64,000 bases of DNA from positions 186,001 through 250,000 of the forward strand of contig CALEUG010000004.1 of NCBI GenBank assembly GCA_937920515.1, read 5' to 3'. The DNA is from an uncultured bacterium (lineage in GTDB: Bacteria > Acidobacteriota > Aminicenantia > Aminicenantales > Saccharicenantaceae). The translations under genes were made by a program, and so were the position numbers. The notes beneath the pieces are model-generated. The model did no database searches. It saw only the letters and a list, made by a program, of their open reading frames with translations, and was not told the DNA's origin. The stretch's first letter is position 1, and each line of letters begins with the position of its first letter. Shown here one piece after another: positions 52,625 to 61,450 of this stretch.

Positions 52625-55513
52625 TCACTTTCCGGCTTTCTTAAAATCAGAGATGAACCGGTAAAAATCAACCTCGTTGGCCTGCAAACCAAACTGGTAA
52701 ACATAGCGCCCGGCCAGCCTGGAAGCAAACAGGGCCCGGAGGTAATTCTGGGGCACCCGGGTCAGGAAACGGGCAATGCCCACCCGGCTCACCAGAGACT
52801 TCGGCACTCCGACTTCAATCACTTTCTCCAGCAGGACCTGGTCGTTGAACAGATCAGAATTATTAATGGCATCCTTGATCAGGTTGATTTTTTCGCTGAT
52901 CATATCGGTCAGAATGGCCCTGGGAATTCCGGTTCTCTCGTGCTCTTTCCAGATGATTTCAAACTCCAGCCTGGCGTTTTCCCGGATGACCTCTATGATT
53001 TCATTCACATACTGCTTGCGGAAGGGAGATTCCTCGCCGTCCTTGACACACATCAGCTGGTCCCATTCCTTGTCGGTCATGGCCAGGCTGGCCAGGACTT
53101 CCAGCGAGGAGGAGGTCACGCCGCCCTTGTTGGCCGAGGCATCCTTGTAGATGATGACCCCTTTTTCTTCCAGGCGCAGCCTGGCTTCCTGGGTCAGGAA
53201 GAGGTTGGCCCCTTCCACGATCACCTTGAACCGGGGCTTGCCTTCGGCATCCAGCCAGCTCTTCCAGTTGTTGATGTTGATTGAGGCCGGACGGCCACCG
53301 CAGGGCACAAAGAGGTCGGCCTTGAATTTCGGGTGGAGATGGAAGGTGTTGCGGAACTCCAGCCCGTTTTCCACCTTCTCGCCATCGGGCAATACCACAT
53401 CGCGGTCCTTGATGTTGACCAGGAAGCCCTGGGGAGAAAGAAGAGAGCGGTTGAAATTCTCCACCATCTTCCTGGCCCGGGCCAGCCTGACCAGCTCCTT
53501 GCGGTTGATGCCTTCCGGGTCATACAGAACGCCTGAGCCGTCGATTATGGCCAGGATCTTATCCTTGGATATCAGGATTTCGTTGGAGCCCAGGTCGCCG
53601 TCGGGACCGCCGGTCATAACCTTGGTGATGTTTTCTTCCTTGAGCCCGAGTTTCTTCAGTGCACACAGGACGTATTCATGGACAGAGTTAGTGGTCATGC
53701 CGTAACGGTCATGGGGAATGCCGCCCATGCTGAGCGGTTTACCGGTGGTAAAGGCTTTCCAGAATTTATAACCGCGGGCCCTGGCCCTCTGGGCTGCCCA
53801 TTCCATCAGGTCGGCCGTCCACTCGTCCGGGCCCAGGAACAGTATGACATCCTTGCCGTAATAATCCACAATGGAATCGTCGGGCATCATCAGGTCCAGC
53901 AGACCGTCTATGTATTTTTTGAAAGCCACGGCCATCTTGTCGGTGAAACCCCAGCGCAGCAGGATGGCGCCCTTGGAGCCGCCCTCGGCCAGGTCCTTGT
54001 TCTTTTTCTGCTGGGTCAGGGCCAGGTTGTAGTTTTCATCAAAGATGAAATCCGAATTGTTCAGGTAGGTCTGATAATTGATGGAGCGGACGATCCGGAT
54101 GCCGCCGCGGGCGATGTCGCGGAAACGAATATGGAAACCACGGAGCTCGCGGCCAATCACGTGAAACACGCCAAAGGGAGTGACCGGATAATCCACCTTG
54201 TTCAGGAATTCGGGATTGTACATGTAGGCGATGGAGACTTTTTCCTTCTTGTAGAAGTTGGTCCGCAGGATGGACTTGATGAAGGTGATGACGGTCAACA
54301 GCACCGTGCGATCGGCTTCCACCGGTATCTGGCGGCTGATCTCCCTGGCCAGTTCTTGCAGTTGTTCTTCTACCTCGTGGTCTTTAACGGCCGGGTTGAA
54401 CTTCCGGTCAAAAAGCTCGAACAACTTTTTAACCATTATGTGGTTATCGATCAGGGCATCCCAGACCCGGTCTTCGGTAAAGGTCTCCTTGGCCAGCCTG
54501 GTCTTCATCTCGCGCAGTAATCCCAGGAGCTCCGGATTATCTTTGAGGGCCTGGGACAGCTTAAGATATTCTTCATTGAAGCTGCTCAGGAACTGGTGGG
54601 TGAAACTCCAGGCCGAAGCGCCAAACAGAGTTTCCTGGGCGGTCAATTTCCCTTCCCGGAACAGGGCCGACAGCGGACTTTCCGGAATGACGTAAATCAG
54701 GCTGATATCGGAAACCAGGTCCCGCAGCTTCTCCTCATCGGTGATATCGTCCAGGTAGAAGGTCAGGATGGTCTTGCCGTTGGCAAAATGCTCCATGTAT
54801 TTCCGCCGGGAAACCAGGCCGTGGGAATTAATGACGTCGGAGACATTGATGAAAAAGCGTGGTATGGAATCGCTCTTGCAGACCACAGAAATCCTCAGGG
54901 TCTTATCCTTGGAGACATGGTCAACCTGGATACAGGGCCTTTCCGGGTCCCTGGCCTTATTCATCAATTGCTGGTATCGGGCCAGCGTCTCTTTGGGGAT
55001 TGAAGCCAGGAATTCTTTGTCGGCAATTTTCTTCAGGTCGGTCTCATCGGGAGAGACGTCTTTGCTGACAAACTCCGGCCTGCAGACCACATACCAGCGC
55101 AGGTACTCTGCCCCGCGCAGCTTGCGGGCCGAGCGGTAGGACTGGATGCGGAAGCCGGGATACTTTTTCTCGATTTTCTCTTCGATTTCGATGGCCCGGT
55201 AGTGGTTATCCTCCACCAGGTACAGGGCTTCGTCGGCCAGCTCTGTGGCGAAATCGATCCTTACCCCCTGCTCCCCACGCAACCTGGCCAGGATTTCCGC
55301 CGAGCGCAGGGCTTCTATGTGGCGGGCAATAGTCACCAGAGGGGTTGACTCAAAATACTGCTCGCTCAGGCCGAGGTCGGTACAGAAGGTTTCAATTTCT
55401 TCCCGCACTGTTTCCGGGGAGAAATAATTGTCCTTGAGGATGATTTCTTCAATCTTCTTAAGCTGGTTCTCGGTCAAAAAAGTCTTTTTGGCAATCTCTT
55501 TGAGAGATTTCAT
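52625..55513 (-). CDS. Large NAD-dependent glutamate dehydrogenase
   Basis: A 962-residue dehydrogenase of the large NAD-GDH group, which deaminates glutamate to 2-oxoglutarate. The catalytic half (about 480-900) has RDIARGGIRIVRS, EGGSKGAILLRWGF with the active lysine, GPDEWTADLMEWAA, FTTGKPLSMGGIPHDRYG and VEGANLFLTQEARL. The N-terminal half is a regulatory region without a motif I can name. It is shorter than the proteobacterial 1,600-residue form and close to the roughly 1,000-residue form. The ATG at 55513 has GGAG six bases upstream. Confidence 0.9.
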   Translation of the reverse strand: MKSLKEIAKKTFLTENQLKKIEEIILKDNYFSPETVREEIETFCTDLGLSEQYFESTPLVTIARHIEALRSAEILARLRGEQGVRIDFATELADEALYLVEDNHYRAIEIEEKIEKKYPGFRIQSYRSARKLRGAEYLRWYVVCRPEFVSKDVSPDETDLKKIADKEFLASIPKETLARYQQLMNKARDPERPCIQVDHVSKDKTLRISVVCKSDSIPRFFINVSDVINSHGLVSRRKYMEHFANGKTILTFYLDDITDEEKLRDLVSDISLIYVIPESPLSALFREGKLTAQETLFGASAWSFTHQFLSSFNEEYLKLSQALKDNPELLGLLREMKTRLAKETFTEDRVWDALIDNHIMVKKLFELFDRKFNPAVKDHEVEEQLQELAREISRQIPVEADRTVLLTVITFIKSILRTNFYKKEKVSIAYMYNPEFLNKVDYPVTPFGVFHVIGRELRGFHIRFRDIARGGIRIVRSINYQTYLNNSDFIFDENYNLALTQQKKNKDLAEGGSKGAILLRWGFTDKMAVAFKKYIDGLLDLMMPDDSIVDYYGKDVILFLGPDEWTADLMEWAAQRARARGYKFWKAFTTGKPLSMGGIPHDRYGMTTNSVHEYVLCALKKLGLKEENITKVMTGGPDGDLGSNEILISKDKILAIIDGSGVLYDPEGINRKELVRLARARKMVENFNRSLLSPQGFLVNIKDRDVVLPDGEKVENGLEFRNTFHLHPKFKADLFVPCGGRPASININNWKSWLDAEGKPRFKVIVEGANLFLTQEARLRLEEKGVIIYKDASANKGGVTSSSLEVLASLAMTDKEWDQLMCVKDGEESPFRKQYVNEIIEVIRENARLEFEIIWKEHERTGIPRAILTDMISEKINLIKDAINNSDLFNDQVLLEKVIEVGVPKSLVSRVGIARFLTRVPQNYLRALFASRLAGRYVYQFGLQANEVDFYRFISDFKKAGK

Positions 55514-55640
55514 TTATTACTCCTTCGCTGAATTTTTTATTTTTTTCAGAAGAGTGGATTTCCGGGCCTGCCTGGTATTATATTTTTGATTGCTTTTCTA
55601 TATTAAGCTCAGAAACTTAACTCCCCTGAAATTAGGTTAA

Positions 55641-55669
55641 ATTATACCAGAATCCAGAGGCCTTGGCAA
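55641..55669 (-). promoter_or_regulatory. Putative gdh promoter
   Basis: On the minus strand TTGCCA (55669-55664) and a perfect TATAAT (55646-55641) are 17 bases apart. The leader would be about 120 bases. A second TATAAT at 55582-55577, without a good -35, may mark another start. The 175-base gap shows no gene. Confidence 0.6.
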
Positions 55670-55688
55670 AGCCGGGAAGACAAAAACC

Positions 55689-56171
55689 TCAGTCCCCGTG
55701 GCCGAGCAGGGCCACCGTCCAGCAGGCCACCGCCTGCCCCGAACCGACTTCTCCCAGCCCCTCGCCGGTCTTGGCCTTGAGGCCGATGTGTTCAGGTTCC
55801 AGGCCCAGAAGAGGAGCCAGGTTGGCCTTCATGGCCTGAAAATAAGGTCCCAATCTGGGCTTCTCCAGAATAACCACGCTGTCGGTGTTGAGGACGGTAA
55901 GACCAATCTTCCTGACCTCAACCATCACCCGCTCGAGCAACTTTAGGCTGGAAATGCCCCTGTAAGCCGGGTCGCTATCGGGAAACCACTGACCGATGTC
56001 CCCCAGCCCTCCGGCTCCCAGCAGGGAATCTATCATGGAATGGACCAGGACGTCGCCGTCCGAGTGGGCCAGGCAGCCAGCGTCTGAGGGCAGGCTGACC
56101 CCCCCGATGATCAACTTCCGGCCGGGGACCAGACGGTGCAGGTCATAACCCAGCCCGACCTTAATCTTCAC
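55689..56171 (-). CDS. ispF: 2-C-methyl-D-erythritol 2,4-cyclodiphosphate synthase
   Basis: A 160-residue MEP-pathway enzyme that cyclises the diphosphocytidyl intermediate. The zinc ligands are in GYDLHRL near 8-14 and AHSDGDVLVHSMIDSLLGA near 35-53. DIGQWFPDSDP and KTGEGLGEVG are conserved. The start is GTG at 56171 with GGGGGAGG five bases upstream. No ispD is fused or adjacent, unlike many bacteria. The start lies 13 bases after the PIN-TRAM gene. Confidence 0.96.
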   Translation of the reverse strand: MKIKVGLGYDLHRLVPGRKLIIGGVSLPSDAGCLAHSDGDVLVHSMIDSLLGAGGLGDIGQWFPDSDPAYRGISSLKLLERVMVEVRKIGLTVLNTDSVVILEKPRLGPYFQAMKANLAPLLGLEPEHIGLKAKTGEGLGEVGSGQAVACWTVALLGHGD

Positions 56172-56184
56172 GCAGGCCTCCCCC

Positions 56185-57174
56185 TCAATGCAATTCTCCG
56201 TTATATCGGCCGAAGATCATCTTCCCCACCGTGGTCTGCAGGACCGAGGTCACGGTGATGTCCACTGTCTGCCCGATCATTCTGCGGGCGTTATCCACCA
56301 CTACCATGGTGCCGTCATCAAGGTAAGCCACCCCCTGGTCTTTTTCCTTGCCTTCCTTGAGGATGAAAACCCGCATGGTTTCCCCGGGCAGAACCACGGG
56401 TCGGAGAGCGTTGGCCAGCTCGTTGATGTTCAGGACCTCAATCCCCTGCAGCTTGGCCACCTTGTTGAGATTGAAATCGTTGGTGATGATCTTGGCCTTG
56501 AGCGCCTTGGCACATTCTATCAGCTTGGAATCGACATCTCTGATATCCGGAAAATCCAGGTCGGATATCACCACCTTGACCCTGGAGATTTTTTGCAACC
56601 GGTCCAGGACTTCCAGGCCGCGGCGGCCCCTCTGCCGTTTGAGCAAATCGGGAGAGTCGGCCACCAGCTGCAATTCCTTCAGCACGAACTGGGGAACAAC
56701 CAGGTATCCCTCGACAAAGCCCGTGCTGCAGACCTCAGAAATCCGCCCGTCGATGATGACCGAGGTATCCAGCAGCTTATAGGTCTTCTCCGTCCCCTGG
56801 CTGCGGAAAAAATTGGCAAAAAAGCCCGGCTCCAGCCACTCCGGTTTCTTGATACCCAGCAAAAAACCGATGTAGGGGAAGGCTATCAGAAAAAAGATGC
56901 GGATGAAGGTGGCCATTTCCGAGGTGCGGACGACCGTGTGGTAAATCGAACCCAGAAGCCAGCCGGCCAGGACGCCCAGCAGCGTACCAACCGAAGCCGT
57001 CCAGATGATTCTGAACTGGGCCCGGCGAACCCTGGTTTCCAGGAGTATAATCAGCCCGCCCAGCAGCAGCCCGATGGCCGCTCCGGCTCCCCGGTTTAGA
57101 GTGAAGGGTGGATAAAAGTAGCCGGCAGTTATTACCAGGGCAATTATTACCAACCTGAATAATATTAGTCCCAC
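56185..57174 (-). CDS. Membrane PIN-TRAM protein (YacL-like)
   Basis: A 329-residue protein with four N-terminal membrane helices (about 1-120), a PIN nuclease domain (about 132-250) and a C-terminal TRAM domain (about 265-325). The PIN acidic residues are visible in LLDTSVIIDGRISEV, VPQFVLKELQLVADS, DSKLIECAKAL and IITNDFNLNKVA. It is likely an RNase tethered to the inner membrane; the target is unknown. The start is GTG with AAGGA five bases upstream. Confidence 0.9.
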   Translation of the reverse strand: MGLILFRLVIIALVITAGYFYPPFTLNRGAGAAIGLLLGGLIILLETRVRRAQFRIIWTASVGTLLGVLAGWLLGSIYHTVVRTSEMATFIRIFFLIAFPYIGFLLGIKKPEWLEPGFFANFFRSQGTEKTYKLLDTSVIIDGRISEVCSTGFVEGYLVVPQFVLKELQLVADSPDLLKRQRGRRGLEVLDRLQKISRVKVVISDLDFPDIRDVDSKLIECAKALKAKIITNDFNLNKVAKLQGIEVLNINELANALRPVVLPGETMRVFILKEGKEKDQGVAYLDDGTMVVVDNARRMIGQTVDITVTSVLQTTVGKMIFGRYNGELH

Positions 57175-57224
57175 ATTAATCCTTCCTTCAGGTCTGGAAC
57201 CATTTTACAAAACTGGCGGGGAAA

Positions 57225-58580
57225 TTAAAATACCTGAGCCAGCGCCCGGCGTACAGAGTCCAGGCCCAGGCATCTGATACCCTTAAGATCTTCGCCCTGG
57301 AGCTGGGGCAGGTTGCCGGCCGGCATCAGCACCGTTTCAAAGCCGAGCGACCTGGCCTCCTTTACCCTGGCCAGTGGCTGGCTGACCGAGCGTATCTCCC
57401 CGCTCAGGCCCACTTCTCCGAAGACTGCCATTTCCCGGGGCAGGGGAAGATTCTTGATGGAGGAAATAACCGACAGCACCACCCCCAGGTCGGCCGCCGG
57501 TTCGTCCACTTCCAGTCCGCCGGCCACATTAAGATATATATCTTCGCCGGCAAAGCTGTAGCCAACCTTCTTTTCAACCAGGGCCAGTAGCATGGACACC
57601 CGGTAGTGGTCAAGCCCGATGGACATTCGCCTGGGGTTACCGGAAAAAAGGGTCGATGAAACCAGGGCCTGGATCTCCACCAGCAGGGGCCTTGAACCCT
57701 TGATGGTCGAAATCACCACGCTGCCCGGCTCGTTCTTCGGCCTTTCCCTCAGGAAAAAAGCCGAGGGGTTATCGATGGGTTTCAGCCCAGACTGGCCCAT
57801 TTCAAAAATGGCCAGTTCCGACACCGGCCCGAAGCGGTTTTTAAGCACCCGCAGCACCCGGTGATGATGGTCGCGCTCACCCTCAAACAGCAGAACCACG
57901 TCCACCATGTGCTCCAGCGATTTGGGCCCGGCCAGGCTGCCTTCCTTGGTGATATGCCCGATCAGGAAAACCGGAATCTGATTTCTCTTGGCCAGACGGA
58001 AGACCCGGTTGGTGACTTCCCGCACCTGGCTGATGGTGCCCGGGCTGGAGGTCAGCTGGGAAGAAAAAATGGTCTGGACCGAATCTATGACCAGAGCCCG
58101 CGGCTTCATCCGGTCGGCCGCGTTAAGTATTTTTTCCAGGGCGGTCTCGGCCAGCAGGTAGACTTTTTCCCGGCTCAAGCCCAGACGGTCGCCCCGCAGT
58201 TTGATCTGTTCCAGGGACTCTTCTCCGGAAACATAAAGCACCGGTCGGTCTTCGCTGGCCAGGTCTCTGGAGACCTGCAGGAGCAGGGTCGATTTGCCGA
58301 TTCCCGGCTCCCCGCCGATCAGGACCACCGAGCCCAGCACCAGGCCGCCTCCCAGCACGTTGTTGAACTGGTCAATTCCGACTGGAATTCTCTGATTGGT
58401 CGTTTCCTTTATGTCCTGGTAGAGAACTGGCTCGCCCCCGCTTTCCAGGACTTCACCGGCGAATTCCTCTTCCAGTTCCTCAACCATGGTGTTCCACTGG
58501 CCGCACTGGCTGCAGCGACCGAGCCACTTCGGCGAACGGAAGCCGCAATTCTGGCAGACGAAGACGGTTCCTTTTTTCAT
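57225..58580 (-). CDS. radA: DNA repair protein RadA
   Basis: A 451-residue RecA-related helicase that helps branch migration. Order: zinc ribbon CQNCGFRSPKWLGRCSQCGQW-type (four Cys, residues 9-28), Walker A GGEPGIGKST near 88-97, Walker B ALVIDSVQTIF, the RadA motif KNRFGPVSELAIFEM near 247, and a C-terminal Lon-like domain (about 290-450) with GEVGLSGEIRSV. It overlaps mlaD by ATGA. Confidence 0.96.
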   Translation of the reverse strand: MKKGTVFVCQNCGFRSPKWLGRCSQCGQWNTMVEELEEEFAGEVLESGGEPVLYQDIKETTNQRIPVGIDQFNNVLGGGLVLGSVVLIGGEPGIGKSTLLLQVSRDLASEDRPVLYVSGEESLEQIKLRGDRLGLSREKVYLLAETALEKILNAADRMKPRALVIDSVQTIFSSQLTSSPGTISQVREVTNRVFRLAKRNQIPVFLIGHITKEGSLAGPKSLEHMVDVVLLFEGERDHHHRVLRVLKNRFGPVSELAIFEMGQSGLKPIDNPSAFFLRERPKNEPGSVVISTIKGSRPLLVEIQALVSSTLFSGNPRRMSIGLDHYRVSMLLALVEKKVGYSFAGEDIYLNVAGGLEVDEPAADLGVVLSVISSIKNLPLPREMAVFGEVGLSGEIRSVSQPLARVKEARSLGFETVLMPAGNLPQLQGEDLKGIRCLGLDSVRRALAQVF

Positions 58581-59890
58581 CTCAGCTCCAGGCCGAGGCC
58601 AAAGAATACTTCCCGGCGCGAGGCCAGGGAGAAATCGTCCAGCCCTACCAGCAGGTAAAAATTCTTGACGGGGTAAATGCGACCGTAAACCCTGAGCTGG
58701 GGCCCGGGGGCGCGATTAAAGTCAAAGGCTTCTGTGCTCAAGGCCAGGCGGTTGTTCAGGAGGTACCAGTCGAGGCCGGCCCCGAAACTGGATTCGATCA
58801 ACCCGCCCCGGGCCACCAGGCCTCTCCATTTCCAGCCGGCCTGGAGGGAATAGACGAAGCGGTCTTCCCAGGGATTATGGACCAGCCCGGCTGACAGCAG
58901 GGCCCGGTCTTTCCACCACAGCTGGCCAAATAGCGAGCCCTTGAACAGCTCACTGTCGGTATAGTAAGCCCCCTGGACTCCGCCCCCGAAATCCAGAGCG
59001 GAGACCGCAGAAGTAATACTCTTTATCTGACCGACAGTTTCCCTGGTCTCGTCATAAAGACCGGTTTCCTGAACCAGTTTCCCGGCCGTGCCTTCCCCTT
59101 TTTCTATTTTTTCCAGCAGGGCCTTCAACGAATCGAGCGCCTGGCCCAGCCCGGTCAGGGCTTCATCCAGCTTCCGCAGACTTTCCTGCACTCCGGGCCG
59201 GTTGTCCTGGACCAGTCCCTTGATTTCGCTCAGGGTGTCCTGAAGGCGGCCGGAAACCTGTTCCACCTTCTGGTTGATGGTGCTGAAAGTCTTCCCGGAA
59301 TCTTCCAGGGCCTGGTGAAGGGAAGCCCGGTTTTCCTTGAGCAGGCTGTCGAACTCGCCGGTCAGGGAAGCCAGGTTTTCCAGGGTTTGTCTCAGGTTCG
59401 GTCCCAGGTCTTTCTGCAGAACGCTGTTAACAGAAGCCGCTACTTTCTTGATGTCTTCTCCCAGCGACATCAGCAGGGTGCCCAGCTGGTCAAAACTGAT
59501 GGGTGGCAGGGAATCCATCACCTCTTCCGGTTCATAAAAAGAGCTTTCCCGGCCGGGCACGATTTCCACGTATTTTTCCCCCAGGATTCCCAGAGAAGCC
59601 AGAGTGGCCTTGGAGCCGTGAGGAATCCGGAACTCGGGATAGATACTCATGGTCACCCTGGCCCGGCGTCCGTCCAGGGTGATTCCCCTGACCAGCCCTA
59701 TCTTTATTCCAGCCATTTTGACCGCGGCATTCTTTTCCAGGCCCAGGGCCGAATCAAAGACGGCATATACCCGGTAACCCTGTTTTGTGAACAACTCCTG
59801 GACATCGCCCACGGACAGTATCAACAGCGCCAGCAGCAGAAAAAAGCCCGACAGGAATATGCCAACTTTAATCTCCCTTTTCATGACCAT
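58577..59890 (-). CDS. MlaD-type MCE protein with C-terminal barrel-like region
   Basis: A 437-residue protein. One N-terminal helix (about 7-27), then an MCE domain (about 38-115) with VKMAGIKIGLVRGITL and SLGILGEKYVEIVPG. A long helical stretch follows (about 135-265; repeated VNSVLQKDL, LREALEDSGKTFSTI-like heptads) that probably forms a tube across the periplasm. The last 150 residues turn to beta-rich sequence ending FFGLGLELR. It moves phospholipids between membranes with MlaE and MlaF. The beta-rich end is longer than E. coli MlaD and might reach the outer membrane. GGAG lies six bases before the ATG. Confidence 0.87.
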   Translation of the reverse strand: MVMKREIKVGIFLSGFFLLLALLILSVGDVQELFTKQGYRVYAVFDSALGLEKNAAVKMAGIKIGLVRGITLDGRRARVTMSIYPEFRIPHGSKATLASLGILGEKYVEIVPGRESSFYEPEEVMDSLPPISFDQLGTLLMSLGEDIKKVAASVNSVLQKDLGPNLRQTLENLASLTGEFDSLLKENRASLHQALEDSGKTFSTINQKVEQVSGRLQDTLSEIKGLVQDNRPGVQESLRKLDEALTGLGQALDSLKALLEKIEKGEGTAGKLVQETGLYDETRETVGQIKSITSAVSALDFGGGVQGAYYTDSELFKGSLFGQLWWKDRALLSAGLVHNPWEDRFVYSLQAGWKWRGLVARGGLIESSFGAGLDWYLLNNRLALSTEAFDFNRAPGPQLRVYGRIYPVKNFYLLVGLDDFSLASRREVFFGLGLELR

Positions 59891-59900
59891 TTTTCTCTCC

Positions 59901-60659
59901 TCACCATTCGGTAATGGGTCCTTCGGCCCGGCCGCTGATAAACTGCTGGACTACGGGGCTGGCTGAATGCCTGATTTCTTCAGGCTTCCCGATCTCTATG
60001 ATCCGCCCGTCATAGAGCATGGCTATCCGGTCCGCCACTTTATAGGTTGTCTTCATATCATGGGTGATGACCACTGAGGTCACCCTCAATTTTTTTTTGA
60101 GTTCCAGGATCAAGCAGTTAATGGCGTCAGCCCGGATGGGGTCAAGACCGGTGGTGGGCTCATCATACAGGATTATCTCCGGGCTGTAGGCGATGGCCCG
60201 GGCCAGGCCGACCCTTTTTTTCATTCCACCCGATAGTTCGTAAGGAAGCAGATGCTCGACTCCCCGCAGCCCGACCTGCTCCAGGCTGGTTCTGACCACC
60301 TGCTGCACTTCGTCCTCGGACAGCCGGGTGTGCCGTCTCAGGCCAAAGGCCACGTTCTCAGCCACTGTCATGGAATCAAACAGGGCCGCTCCCTGAAACA
60401 GCATCCCGAACTTCCGGCTGAGCTTCATGATTTCTTCATCCGGCAGGGCGCTGATTTCCTCACCGTCGATGAACACCTGCCCGCGATCCGGCTTCATGAT
60501 GCCTATTATATGTTTCAGCAGGACGCTCTTGCCCGAGCCGCTCTGTCCGATGATGACCATGGTCTCGCCGGCCTCGATTTCCAGGTTGAGACCCTTGAGT
60601 ACAGGCTTGCCCTCGAATGACTTGTGCAGGTCGACAATTTTTATCTTGCTCATGGTCAT
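59901..60659 (-). CDS. MlaF-type phospholipid transport ATPase
   Basis: A 252-residue ABC ATPase. Walker A is IGQSGSGKSVLLKHI near 37-51, the signature is LSGGMKKRVGLARAIA near 139-154, Walker B is IILYDEPTTGLDP, and the H-loop is VVITHDMKTTYKVADR. LSGGMKKRV is typical of MlaF. The ATG at 60659 overlaps the mlaE stop by one base; no ribosome-binding site is seen, so translation is probably coupled. Confidence 0.94.
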   Translation of the reverse strand: MTMSKIKIVDLHKSFEGKPVLKGLNLEIEAGETMVIIGQSGSGKSVLLKHIIGIMKPDRGQVFIDGEEISALPDEEIMKLSRKFGMLFQGAALFDSMTVAENVAFGLRRHTRLSEDEVQQVVRTSLEQVGLRGVEHLLPYELSGGMKKRVGLARAIAYSPEIILYDEPTTGLDPIRADAINCLILELKKKLRVTSVVITHDMKTTYKVADRIAMLYDGRIIEIGKPEEIRHSASPVVQQFISGRAEGPITEW

Positions 60660-61447
60660 CACAGGTCGGCCGGCAGTATCTTGCTCAGAAAGAAATTCAT
60701 GATAAGGATGGTGATGCTGGCCACCACCACCGATTTGGTGGTAGCCCGGCCGACACCTTCCGCTCCGCCTTCGGCCGTCATACCCTGCCAGCAACCGACG
60801 ATGGCAATGACCAGCCCGAAGACCAGGGCCTTGATCAGCCCGACTGAAATGTCCCACATCTCAAAGTACTTAAGCGTGTTCTGGAGATAAAGAGTTTTGT
60901 TGACCTTCATCAAAAGGACGTTGTAGGTATAGCCGCCGAAGATGCCTATGACATCCCCGTACAGTGTCAGGCAGGGAACCATGATCATGCTGGCCAGGAT
61001 TCTGGGAGCGACCAGGTACTTGACCGGGTTGGCTCCCAGGCTGAACAGGGCGTCTATCTGTTCGGTTATCTTCATCGTCCCGATTTCGGCGGCCATGGCT
61101 GAACCCACCCGTCCGGCCACCATCAGGCCGACCAGAATGGGGATTAGCTCCCGGCAGAGGCCGACGGCGATGATCGGCCCTCCCTGGGATTCCGAGCCGG
61201 GGCCGATGTAGCGGTGGAAGGCCAGGTAGGTTTGCAGGCCAAAGACCAGGCCGCCAAAAGCGGCGGTCAGAGAGACTACCGGAAGGGAATTTACTCCTAC
61301 TTCCTCCAGTTGCTGCCAGAAGTTTTTCTTCTCAAAAGGTTTCTGAAAAATGGCCCTGAAGCCACGGAGGGCCAGGTCATAAACCTGCCCGAGCTGGCAA
61401 AAGAAGCTGCTAAAAAAGGGAATCCAGACCTGCTTTTCCATCGGCAC
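60659..61447 (-). CDS. MlaE-type permease
   Basis: A 262-residue MlaE permease with five to six helices. Signatures are SLTAAFGGLVFGLQTYLAF near 59-77, RELIPILVGLMVAGRVGSAMAAEIGTM-type sequence near 99-125 (split here as RELIPILVGL and AGRVGSAMAAEIG), and ATTKSVVVASITILIMNFFL near the end. The start is GTG at 61447 with GAGGA ten bases upstream, though an ATG two codons on is possible. First of the mlaE-mlaF-mlaD run. Confidence 0.93.
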   Translation of the reverse strand: MPMEKQVWIPFFSSFFCQLGQVYDLALRGFRAIFQKPFEKKNFWQQLEEVGVNSLPVVSLTAAFGGLVFGLQTYLAFHRYIGPGSESQGGPIIAVGLCRELIPILVGLMVAGRVGSAMAAEIGTMKITEQIDALFSLGANPVKYLVAPRILASMIMVPCLTLYGDVIGIFGGYTYNVLLMKVNKTLYLQNTLKYFEMWDISVGLIKALVFGLVIAIVGCWQGMTAEGGAEGVGRATTKSVVVASITILIMNFFLSKILPADL

Positions 61448-61450
61448 CGC

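Noticed and set aside
53678-54520. 280-codon open frame antisense to gdh
   Set aside because: It lies fully inside the conserved catalytic region of gdh and its product resembles nothing known to me.
60660-60857. Upstream extension of mlaF
   Set aside because: The extra residues are His/Arg/Gly-rich out-of-frame mlaE sequence.
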